Of a stretch of DNA of 64,000 nt, positions 27,159 through 34,242 are shown piece by piece. The number at the start of each line of letters is the position of its first letter. Position 1 is the stretch's first letter. The stretch is from DATFNI01 sp963787205 (lineage in GTDB: Bacteria > Bacteroidota > Rhodothermia > Balneolales > DATFMH01): NCBI GenBank assembly GCA_963787205.1, contig CAWBCD010000037.1, positions 1 through 64,000 on the forward strand, read 5' to 3'. Both the position numbers and the translations under genes were made by a program. A model generated the notes under the pieces. It saw nothing but the letters and a program-made list of their open reading frames with translations. It searched no databases and was not told the DNA's origin.

Positions 27159-27539
27159 CTACAGGTATCCATTTACTACTCTTTTAATTCCTTTTTTTAG
27201 TAGAGTAACGTTAAAATTGATGAGCAGCCCCAAGTGCAGATTGGAAAGCTTAAGGTAGGTCAGAACCTGAGCCAGATGAACTTCATTTAATGCATCGACC
27301 GATTTTATCTCTAAAATAATCTTGCTTTCAACCATTAAATCAACCCGATAACCAACATCAAGATGAACGCTATTATAGACAAGAGGTAAAGGTTTTTCCT
27401 TTTCGGTGATAAGGCCCTGTTTCGTTAATTCGTAATACAAGCATTCTTTGTAGGCAGATTCAAGTAATCCGGGTCCCAAATTCTTGTGAATAGTAATTGC
27501 GGTAGTTACGATTTGTCCGGTAAGTTGATTCTCAGTCAT
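27159..27539 (-). CDS. GxxExxY protein
   Basis: 126 residues. Contains the name-giving motif LGPGLLESAYKECLYYEL (GxxExxY), then YRVDLMVESKIILEIKSVDAL with D, E and K of a PD-(D/E)XK nuclease-like core, and the typical ending NLHLGLLINFNVTLLKKGIKRVVNGYL. Function of the family is unknown; the nuclease-like fold suggests nucleic acid binding or cleavage. The ATG at 27539 has GGAG 9 bases upstream and is preferred over a TTG 12 bases earlier. Direct repeats lie on both sides, and a decayed copy of the gene's 3' end follows the second repeat, as if the gene travels with the repeat. Confidence 0.88.
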   Translation of the reverse strand: MTENQLTGQIVTTAITIHKNLGPGLLESAYKECLYYELTKQGLITEKEKPLPLVYNSVHLDVGYRVDLMVESKIILEIKSVDALNEVHLAQVLTYLKLSNLHLGLLINFNVTLLKKGIKRVVNGYL

Positions 27540-27622
27540 GATTTTCTCCAATGAATAGTCAACATTTATTTATAAGATTCTTTAAAATTCAGATCCTTAC
27601 AAATTATGGGAGTAGAAACCAA

Positions 27623-27683
27623 AGGGGCCACAAAGAAGTCACGGTGAACACAGAGAAATAATAAAACTGTGATCCCTGTGGTT
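27623..27683. repeat. GxxExxY-associated repeat, copy 2
   Basis: Identical over 61 bases to 27083-27143, exactly 540 bases further on. The left inverted end is imperfect here (AAACCAAAGG instead of AACCACAGG), so copy 2 has lost pairing at its outer end. Confidence 0.75.
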
Positions 27684-27697
27684 ACTCAAACACCGCG

Positions 27698-27735
27698 CTA
27701 CAAGTACCCATTAACGGGCCTTTTAAATCCTTCCA
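27698..27735 (-). pseudogene. Remnant of the 3' end of a second GxxExxY gene
   Basis: Directly after repeat copy 2, the sequence aligns with the last 12 or so codons of the intact GxxExxY gene (AAT-GGA-TAC-CTG-TAG against an out-of-frame AAT-GGG-TAC-TTG-TAG), with indels that break the frame. Upstream similarity fades out after about 40 bases. Confidence 0.45.
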
Positions 27736-27954
27736 AATACACTCATATGGATCACGGTCTTCAATTCAATTTAATGGAACGCTTTTTCCCCTTTACGGAT
27801 TTGTAGCTGTGGGTTACAGCCCCCAATATAAAAAAGTGCTGTTTTATATAGGCTTCACCATGCCTGTGCAAAAGGTTAAGTAGCAATTTATCATCTTATA
27901 TTTCCATATTGGAATCAGATCGGTTGCTATTTCAGCGATAAAAAATTTTACCTC

Positions 27955-28626
27955 ATGAGATTGCCTTCTGCGTACATAGTTATTCTATTCATAACTGTTG
28001 GTTGTGTATGTATTGGATGCCAGCCAAGACATACGGTTACAATCATGCCCGGGAGTCGGTTGGGGGAGGTATATATGGGTGAGACAATCGATTCGGTAAT
28101 GGCGAAACTGGGAAAACCGCAACTTGGCGATGCGGCAATGGGGCATGCGTGGGGAACCTGGCTGGACACGGTGAAAGTTGAGCGTCGCGATACTACGATC
28201 TACAGGACGGATGTCTATCTCGTGGTTACAGGGGAATATCTTGGAGGGATCAAAACAGTGCATCAAATACGAACAACCGATCCCAATGAGTATGCTGCTG
28301 ATGGGTTACACGTGGGCTCGACGCTGAAGGAAATTCAGCAGGTATATAAGCATATCAGGCCGGCGGCATGGCGGCCGCGGAAAAACAGGCGTGATTCTGT
28401 AATTACATATGATGCAATTTCACAGGGAATTGCCTTTGATATGGTAAATAGCACCAAAAGAAATTCGGCAGGACGGATCTACAAAGTGTGCGGCGCCATC
28501 ATTATTCATATCCCGGGTAAACCTGCGAATGAAATCTATTTACCGTTATTTTCCGGAGAGAGGTCGCTTTTGAGAGGCAGAGAAGTACCGGATTCCCTGA
28601 ATTCACAGAACGATATGAAAAGGTAG
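27955..28626 (+). CDS. Hypothetical lipoprotein
   Basis: 223 residues. The N-terminus MRLPSAYIVILFITVGCVCIGCQ is a lipoprotein-type signal, with modification possible at the cysteine of CIGC. The segment VTIMPGSRLGEVYMGETIDSVMAKLGKPQLG resembles the start of SmpA/OmlA/BLIP-like repeats, in which a G-x-T-x-x-E-V-x-x-x-LG-x-P helix-strand unit recurs; a second such unit is DGLHVGSTLKEIQQVYKHI. It would therefore be a two-repeat lipoprotein facing the periplasm. No functional assignment is possible. Confidence 0.7.
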   Translation: MRLPSAYIVILFITVGCVCIGCQPRHTVTIMPGSRLGEVYMGETIDSVMAKLGKPQLGDAAMGHAWGTWLDTVKVERRDTTIYRTDVYLVVTGEYLGGIKTVHQIRTTDPNEYAADGLHVGSTLKEIQQVYKHIRPAAWRPRKNRRDSVITYDAISQGIAFDMVNSTKRNSAGRIYKVCGAIIIHIPGKPANEIYLPLFSGERSLLRGREVPDSLNSQNDMKR

Positions 28627-28651
28627 AGACGTTGTTTGATTGAATTGTACT

Positions 28652-28680
28652 CTCGTTCCCATGTTCTGCCTGCGAACGTA
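28652..28680. repeat. REP-like element CTCGTTCCCA...GCGAACG
   Basis: CTCGTTCCCATGTTCTGCC followed by TGCGAACG; the arms CGTTC and GAACG pair. This resembles the widely dispersed CTCGTTCCC-type intergenic palindromes of many genomes. Only one copy is seen in the window. Confidence 0.4.
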
Positions 28681-28785
28681 AGACGGGTGAGCGCTGCTTC
28701 CCTGGAAAATGAGAGCAGATCTTTGCGACGAGAAAAACCGGCAACCGTTTATGTAACCTGAACGGTTTGCTGATTGGGTGCTGAC

Positions 28786-28830
28786 GAGATCCTACGCTGT
28801 CCGCCGCCGCGGACAGCATCAGGATGACAT
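28786..28830. repeat. GAGATCC...CAGGATGACA palindromic repeat, copy 1
   Basis: GAGATCC, a stem CTGTCCGC/GCGGACAG with a short loop, then ATCAGGATGACAT. Copies with the same ends but different stems are at 36195-36241 (inverted) and 36291-36334. Confidence 0.6.
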
Positions 28831-28880
28831 TTTCTATGGTTAGGGTCATTAATCATATGACCTGAAGAGAGTACTTCTTC

Positions 28881-30533
28881 TTATCCTTCCACTTGAACTT
28901 GTGCTTTGCGTCGTCCGATTCGGCTTTTATTCAGAGAACGTCCCAGTTCAGAGGCAAACTGTTCGTCCACTTCTACTACTGAGAAATGCTTCTCTATATT
29001 GATATTTCCGATCGACACCCTCTGACCGATGGTAGCATCATTGATAGCCCGGATCACATCCTTTGGAGAAAGTCCGTCTTTCTTACCGATATTCATCATT
29101 AACCGGCGGTAGGAATTGCTGCCCCCCGATCTTCCGTCACGTTTGTTTGGTCTGCGACCATTGCGCTCACGTGATTTGGAAGAACGATCAGATTTGTTGC
29201 GTACCTTCACGGTGTTCAAATCGGGCGCCGATTCATAAAATGAGAGCAGTGGCTGGTAAGTAGAAGCAACAAACCGTTTGATTAACTCGTCACGATCAAG
29301 GCCATTCAGTTGCAGGGTGATCTCAGGCAGGATCTCATTCAGGAGAGCATGGTCGGCGTCGATCTGGTCCATGGATGAAATACGATGCTGAATTTGATTG
29401 GTGACGATCTCTTTTGCTGTGGGAATGCGACCTTCCTTGAACCGATCCGACAGAGTTTTTTCGATCATCCTGAGTCGGCGTGTCTCACGTGGTTCTATCA
29501 ATGCAACAGATATTCCCTGATTACCGGCCCGGCCTGTACGACCGCTTCGGTGCGTGTAGCTTTCCACATCATCAGGCAGGTGGTAATGAATGACATGCGT
29601 AAGATCAGCCACATCAATACCGCGGGCTGCTACGTCGGTTGCCACGAGTAATTGAAGATACCCTTTGCGAAACTGATTCATCACCTGATCCCGCTGGGGT
29701 TGTGAGAGGTCACCGTGAATGGCATCGGCGTTGTAGCCGTCACGTATCAATTTTTCCGCGACCTCTCTTGTGTCCTGGCGTGTCCGGCAAAAAACGATAC
29801 CGTAAATAGTCGGATGGGCATCGACAATTCGCCGCAGTGCTGCATAGCGATCGCGCGGATGTACGCGATAATAAACATGATCGATCTGGTCCGCCCCGGC
29901 ATTTCGTTTACCGATAGTGACCGTGTGGGGATCAGACATGTACCGTTTACTGAGGACAGCTACTTCCTTTGGCAGAGTGGCTGAGAAAAGATGGGTGTTC
30001 CGGTTCGGTGGCATGGCATCGAGGATCGCGTCGAGTTCTTCACGAAATCCCATATTTAACATTTCATCAGCTTCATCAAGCACAACCGTTTTGACTTCGT
30101 CCAGGGGTATGCTGCCGCGCCGGATAAGATCGAGCAGTCGACCCGGTGTAGCCACAACGACCTGGGCGCCGTCTCTCAGGGATTTAATTTGTCTGCGGAT
30201 ATCCGCTCCGCCATAGACGGCAACGACACTCAGTTTTTTCAGATATTTGGCATATCGATCCAGTTCTTTTGTAATCTGGAGACAAAGTTCCCGGGTTGGA
30301 CAGAGGATTGCCGCCTGGGGTACCTTTAGTTGCGTGTCGATATGCTGAAGTAAGGGTAACCCAAAGGCGGCTGTTTTGCCGGTACCGGTCTGGGCCAGAC
30401 CAACAAGGTCGCCCGGGTGATTGAGAAGATGAGGAATTACTTCCTCCTGTATGGGCATAGGTTGTTCAAAACCCAACTCGCGGATGCCCGAAAGCAATTC
30501 CGGAGAGAGGCCCAGTTCATCGAATGAGCTCAT
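28881..30533 (-). CDS. DEAD-box ATP-dependent RNA helicase
   Basis: 550 residues. Helicase motifs in order: Q motif (FEQPMPIQ), motif I AQTGTGKT, Ia PTRELCLQ, Ib TPGRLLDL, II DEAD (VLDEADEML), III SAT, IV IVFCRTR, V ATDVAARGIDV and VI HRSGRTGRAG. After a basic linker (about 440-465, RNKSDRSSKSRERNGRRPNKRDGR) comes a DbpA-type RNA-binding domain (about 470-545, RRLMMNIGKKDGLSPKDVIRAINDATIG...). This layout is shared by DeaD/CsdA and CshA, which remodel rRNA and mRNA, often at low temperature. Single-gene unit; a small inverted repeat lies upstream at 30580-30596. Confidence 0.93.
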   Translation of the reverse strand: MSSFDELGLSPELLSGIRELGFEQPMPIQEEVIPHLLNHPGDLVGLAQTGTGKTAAFGLPLLQHIDTQLKVPQAAILCPTRELCLQITKELDRYAKYLKKLSVVAVYGGADIRRQIKSLRDGAQVVVATPGRLLDLIRRGSIPLDEVKTVVLDEADEMLNMGFREELDAILDAMPPNRNTHLFSATLPKEVAVLSKRYMSDPHTVTIGKRNAGADQIDHVYYRVHPRDRYAALRRIVDAHPTIYGIVFCRTRQDTREVAEKLIRDGYNADAIHGDLSQPQRDQVMNQFRKGYLQLLVATDVAARGIDVADLTHVIHYHLPDDVESYTHRSGRTGRAGNQGISVALIEPRETRRLRMIEKTLSDRFKEGRIPTAKEIVTNQIQHRISSMDQIDADHALLNEILPEITLQLNGLDRDELIKRFVASTYQPLLSFYESAPDLNTVKVRNKSDRSSKSRERNGRRPNKRDGRSGGSNSYRRLMMNIGKKDGLSPKDVIRAINDATIGQRVSIGNINIEKHFSVVEVDEQFASELGRSLNKSRIGRRKAQVQVEG

Positions 30534-31022
30534 GGAGTCCTTATAAGTGGATCTGCGTTAGTCTCCATGGGCCCGGGCGATCGGAATTTTTCCGATACAA
30601 TCTATAATAACTTCTGGTCGGATATGCCGCCGTAATGAAAACCGGATAGGTAGGAAACCTTTACAGAGTTTAATTTGAAGCATTAAAGATACGACACAAA
30701 CGGCTATCAACCTAATCGAACCCTATGAGTATCTATATGTATATTAAAAATTTTAAATCCGGGATCCCGTTTTTACCTCATTTTCACTTCGATTAAGTGA
30801 TGTTTATGCGTCCTTAATCAATATCATTATTGGCTTTTTTCGGGATTGGGAGCCGAAAAATCATCATGATCATAAGTTCGAATCTGCAGAAGGGATCTCT
30901 TGAAACACCTGTCTATACGCGTAAATCCCATCATTACATTTTCTCAATAAAGGCGGCATTATAATACCAAAGTAATATTTTGCCATCGTTAAGGGATTAA
31001 AACAGTAACAACATACGGCACA
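30534..31022. other. Divergent intergenic region, 489 bp
   Basis: Between the helicase (leftward) and the DUF3267 gene (rightward). It contains an inverted repeat ATCGGAA/TTCCGAT at 30580-30596 in the helicase leader region. I see no gene, tRNA or recognised RNA motif in the remainder. Confidence 0.5.
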
Positions 31023-31667
31023 ATGGAAAGTAAACAGTCTAAAGATATCAGCAATCAAAAAGAAGAATATACACTTTCAGCCGTCAAGGCCAACATATAT
31101 GGTGTAGTGGGGATGATACCGGCAATCTTAATTGTGTACATATATTTATACATCTACGGCATCCGGGCTGTCATAACCGGGCTCGGGAATCTCGAAGGAG
31201 ATATGGTATTACTTATTGTATTGTTAATAGCTGGTACCGTCATGCATGAGGGACTTCATGGTCTTACGTGGTCTTGGTTTGGTCGCGTATCTATGAAGGA
31301 AATTCAGTTTGGAATGCACTGGAAGCTACTCACACCTTATGCTCATTGTAAAGCTGCACTGAATGCCAACGCTTACCGATGGGGCGTGATCATGCCCGGT
31401 TTAGTTGTCGGATTTATTCCGGCGGTAATTGCCATAGCCATTCAGAGTCCGATACTTCTGTGGTTTGGCGCCTTGTTCATTATGGGGGCAGGTGGGGATT
31501 TCCTGACCTTATGGCTGTTGAGAAGCGTACCAGGTGATTACCTTGTGGAAGATCATCCTACTAAAGTAGGCTGTATTGTTTGGAAGGCTTCTGGAAGTAA
31601 ATCACATCCCGTAGAAGACCGGATTGGTAAGCAGGATTATGCTAATTTGGGAATGACAGAAATTTAG
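31023..31667 (+). CDS. DUF3267 zincin-like membrane protein
   Basis: 214 residues. Two transmembrane helices at about 28-50 and 63-80, then the metal motif MHEGLHGLTW (HExxH form, about 79-86), and two more hydrophobic segments (about 120-140, 148-165). The motif GVIMPGLVVGFIPAVIAI and a later acidic GGDFLTLWLL are the family's remaining blocks. DUF3267 proteins are predicted membrane metallopeptidases; activity is unproven. It converges with proC at the terminator hairpin 31711-31742. Confidence 0.75.
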   Translation: MESKQSKDISNQKEEYTLSAVKANIYGVVGMIPAILIVYIYLYIYGIRAVITGLGNLEGDMVLLIVLLIAGTVMHEGLHGLTWSWFGRVSMKEIQFGMHWKLLTPYAHCKAALNANAYRWGVIMPGLVVGFIPAVIAIAIQSPILLWFGALFIMGAGGDFLTLWLLRSVPGDYLVEDHPTKVGCIVWKASGSKSHPVEDRIGKQDYANLGMTEI

Positions 31668-31710
31668 TATCCCTTCCAGAGACGTGGATTATTGAGGCTT
31701 TAAAGTAAAG

Positions 31711-31742
31711 TATTGGTGCCGGATAGAAATTCGGCACCAATA
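31711..31742. terminator. Convergent terminator hairpin
   Basis: Perfect 11-bp arms TATTGGTGCCG (31711-31721) and CGGCACCAATA (31732-31742) between the DUF3267 gene and the convergent proC, immediately at the proC 3' end. Confidence 0.75.
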
Positions 31743-31745
31743 CAC

Positions 31746-32552
31746 TTAATCCTGCAGCTTTGCAATCTTGCTATACGAGGTGATAACTCCTTTAATCAAA
31801 GCAGAGCTGAACCCCTGATGTTCCATCTCGTTAAGTCCGGCAATCGTACAACCACGGGGTGTTGTCACCTTATCGATCTCCTCTTCCGGATGACGTGATT
31901 TTTCGAGCAGAAGAGAAGCGGCACCTTTGACCGTTTGCGTTGCAATTAGTTGCGCAAGATCGGCTTCGAAACCAATCTCGATGCCGCCCTGTGTGGTGGC
32001 GCGGATGTAACGAAGGGCAAACGCAATACCACAGGCCCCTAAGGCAGTGGCCGATTCCATGAGGTCCTCTTCGATAAATGCCGTTTTGCCAAGTTTGTCG
32101 AACAGTGATGTCACCATTTCCTTTTGTTCATCACTGGAATTATCTGAGGCAATGCAGGTCATCGATTGCTGGATGGCAATGGCCGTGTTCGGCATGGCGC
32201 GCATTACCGAAACCTTATTCCCTACGACTTCCCGTATATCACGTATGGTAAAACCAGCAGCCGTTGAAATCAACACATGTTTTTCCGGGTTCAAAATGGG
32301 ACGAATTTCAAGAAGCACATCATGCATCTGTTTCGGCTGAACGGCAACAATGACAATGTCGGCTTTGGTCGCAGCCTCTACATTGTTATTGGTGATATTT
32401 ATTCCGAGTTCAGATAAATGTTGTATTAACTTTATCTTGCGCCGGGTAACCGTAATGGCATCAGGAGAGATAAAATGAGTTTGAACGAGCCCTTCAGCTA
32501 TTGACACTCCCAGATTTCCACCACCAATAATGGCGATATGCTCCGCTTTCAT
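31746..32552 (-). CDS. proC: Pyrroline-5-carboxylate reductase
   Basis: 268 residues, the usual length. It reduces pyrroline-5-carboxylate to proline with NAD(P)H, the last step of proline synthesis. Visible are the Rossmann loop IIGGGNLGVSIAEGL, DIVIVAVQPKQM, RAMPNTAIAIQQS, and the family signature VTTPRGCTIAGLNEMEHQGF near the C-terminus. No other proline gene is adjacent. An inverted repeat identical in design to the one before fic lies about 190 bases upstream. Confidence 0.93.
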   Translation of the reverse strand: MKAEHIAIIGGGNLGVSIAEGLVQTHFISPDAITVTRRKIKLIQHLSELGINITNNNVEAATKADIVIVAVQPKQMHDVLLEIRPILNPEKHVLISTAAGFTIRDIREVVGNKVSVMRAMPNTAIAIQQSMTCIASDNSSDEQKEMVTSLFDKLGKTAFIEEDLMESATALGACGIAFALRYIRATTQGGIEIGFEADLAQLIATQTVKGAASLLLEKSRHPEEEIDKVTTPRGCTIAGLNEMEHQGFSSALIKGVITSYSKIAKLQD

Positions 32553-32741
32553 AGGTTATATCATGAGTTTGATTTCGGTTTAATCAAAGAGGAAGGTACA
32601 TAGATATACGAACCAATGAAATCGAAAAGTATACGGGTGATTAGATTGCAGAATCTACTCTGTGACTCTTTATGAATGCTCAGTAGTTCTTTGTAAACCT
32701 CAAAACCTGATTATAGAAAATGAGTCGAAAATTTATTAATT

Positions 32742-32770
32742 TATCGACATATCGATCTAACGTGTCGATA
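32742..32770. promoter_or_regulatory. Inverted repeat TATCGACA-N13-TGTCGATA
   Basis: Perfect 8-bp arms at 32742-32749 and 32763-32770 with 13 bases between. It lies 25 bases past the fic stop and upstream of proC. Further half-site-like words (GTCGAAA at 32724, CGACAT at 32775) flank it. It shares design and spacing with 33898-33926. Confidence 0.5.
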
Positions 32771-32794
32771 TTCCCGACATATTAACCGTCTCGA

Positions 32795-33889
32795 TTATTT
32801 CTCGCCGGAAAGCAGGCTATAAAGAGGTACATTCAAATACAGGTTTTCCCTGCCGACCTGCTTGCTCCTTAAGATGCCGATGCTCTCCAGTTCCTTCAGA
32901 TATTCAGCGGCTGTCTGACGTTTGGATATTCCCTTGTCTACCAATAACTTGATTTTACAATAGGGCTGCTCAAACAGTAATTCGATTAATTCTTTTGAGT
33001 AGACCCTCGATGGCAGCTTATCCCGTGCTTCTTCAATTGTCCGGGCCAGTAGTTCTTTTATGGATTCAATTTTTTGCATAGTCTCATCAGCCGTCATTCT
33101 GATTGCATCGAGGACAAACAGGATCCATGACTCCCACGCACCCTCTTCAGTGACTTCACGGATTTTGCGGTAGTACTCCGATTTATGATTTATGATATAA
33201 TCACTCAGATACAGGATGGGCAGAGTCAGCAGCCCTTTTTGCACCAGGTACAGGATATTTATGATACGGCCAGTCCGTCCGTTTCCATCGGAAAACGGGT
33301 GGATTGCTTCAAACTGGTAGTGAATGACGGCCATCTTGACAAGCGGGTCCAGTCCGTCGCTATCATCATTTAAAAATTTTTCGAGATTAGACAGCAGTTC
33401 CCGGATGATAGGTTCTCCTTCCGGTGGAGTGTAAATAATTTGCTTGGTACCGGGATTCGCGATTACGGTTCCGCTGTCATCCCGGATTCCTTCTTCATTT
33501 TGTTTGATCGTCTGTACGATATCAATAAAAAGATTGGTTGTAAGCAGGGAGTGATCTTTCAACTTTCGGTAACCCATCCACAAAGCCTCGCGGTAACGCA
33601 GCACTTCTTTTGTGTGCGGATCGTAATCCTGATCAGAAGCCGTAAAAGCCTCAAATAGGCGGTCGTTAGTGGTGATAATGTTTTCGATCTCAGAACTGGC
33701 ACGAGCCTCCTGCAGGATAATGCTGTTAATGAGGATCGATTGATTTGGAATGATGTCGGCACGACCTTTCAATTCGGCAAGCGTTCGGTTCGCCGTGATA
33801 GCCGACTTGAGAACACTCTCAGATTCAATCACTTGATTTGGAGGCAACAGCGGCAGGTCGTTATATGGAACTTCCGGATAAAATGACAT
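32795..33889 (-). CDS. Fic family protein (AMPylase-type)
   Basis: 364 residues. The Fic core motif HPFSDGNGRTGR is intact at 197-208; the histidine is the catalytic base for transfer of AMP from ATP to a protein hydroxyl. An N-terminal inhibitory helix motif SSEIEN (65-70, S/T-x3-E-G/N) marks a class II self-inhibited Fic protein. The C-terminal 80 residues (LLVDKGISKRQTAAEYLKELESIGIL) form a winged helix, which in this subgroup can bind DNA and may control the gene itself. Paired inverted repeats lie just before and just after the gene. No separate antitoxin gene is visible. The target protein is unknown. Confidence 0.9.
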   Translation of the reverse strand: MSFYPEVPYNDLPLLPPNQVIESESVLKSAITANRTLAELKGRADIIPNQSILINSIILQEARASSEIENIITTNDRLFEAFTASDQDYDPHTKEVLRYREALWMGYRKLKDHSLLTTNLFIDIVQTIKQNEEGIRDDSGTVIANPGTKQIIYTPPEGEPIIRELLSNLEKFLNDDSDGLDPLVKMAVIHYQFEAIHPFSDGNGRTGRIINILYLVQKGLLTLPILYLSDYIINHKSEYYRKIREVTEEGAWESWILFVLDAIRMTADETMQKIESIKELLARTIEEARDKLPSRVYSKELIELLFEQPYCKIKLLVDKGISKRQTAAEYLKELESIGILRSKQVGRENLYLNVPLYSLLSGEK

Positions 33890-33897
33890 GTAGATAA

Positions 33898-33926
33898 TTT
33901 CGACACGTTAATAATTTATGTCGAAA
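33898..33926 (-). promoter_or_regulatory. Inverted repeat TTTCGACA-N13-TGTCGAAA upstream of fic
   Basis: Arms at 33898-33905 and 33919-33926 are exact complements with a 13-base spacer, 9 bases ahead of the fic start codon; another half-site ATCGACAC follows at 33939-33946. The position just upstream of the start and the match to 32742-32770 suggest an operator. Confidence 0.5.
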
Positions 33927-33957
33927 TATAACAATATCATCGACACTTTTATAACCT

Positions 33958-33983
33958 GTAGGTCGGACAGCTTGTCCGACAAG
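33958..33983 (+). repeat. REP-like palindrome with GTAG foot (copy 2)
   Basis: GTAG, then GTCGGACA, GCT, TGTCCGAC, then AAG. It faces copy 3 (34201-34228), which is in the opposite orientation. Confidence 0.65.
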
Positions 33984-34200
33984 CGCAAACGAAGACATTA
34001 GCAAACAGCGTTTGTCAATACCAGGCAAGGGAAAAGCTTTCGGCTGAAACAAAACCCTATAAACCCGACGTATCGTTTATCCATCCTCCCTGCAGGACTT
34101 ACTTATACGCTCTAAAAATTGATAACTGCCCAAAATGAGATAAAACGATCATTCATTATGAATACGTACTATAAACGCCAGGAGATCTTGCAGCGGGTGT

Positions 34201-34228
34201 CTTGCCGGACGGGCCGTCCGGCCTATGA
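34201..34228 (-). repeat. REP-like palindrome (copy 3)
   Basis: A 9-bp perfect stem GCCGGACGG (34204-34212) and CCGTCCGGC (34214-34222). Read on the minus strand it is ATAG-GCCGGACGG-C-CCGTCCGGC-AAG, the same layout as copy 2 with compensating stem changes. It lies just downstream of the MutS-like gene's stop. Confidence 0.6.
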
Positions 34229-34242
34229 TTGATCGTAAAACT

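Larger units (their letters stand above)
27540..27954. other. Intergenic region, 415 bp
   Basis: Contains the second copy of the GxxExxY-associated repeat (27623-27683) and the gene-end remnant at 27698-27735. The remainder (27736-27954) shows no feature I can support. Confidence 0.5.
33890..34242. other. Intergenic region with operator-like and REP-like elements, 353 bp
   Basis: Holds the fic inverted repeat (33898-33926) and two REP-like palindromes in opposite orientation at 33958-33983 and 34201-34228. Nothing gene-like lies between the two REP copies. Confidence 0.55.

Noticed and set aside
30871..30900. tRNA-like AGTTCGAATCTG sequence
   Set aside because: It resembles a T-arm, but no acceptor stem, D-arm or anticodon arm can be folded around it.
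32795..33889. Fic toxin-antitoxin pair
   Set aside because: No small antitoxin gene adjoins it and the inhibitory motif is inside the protein itself, so it is a self-inhibited Fic protein.
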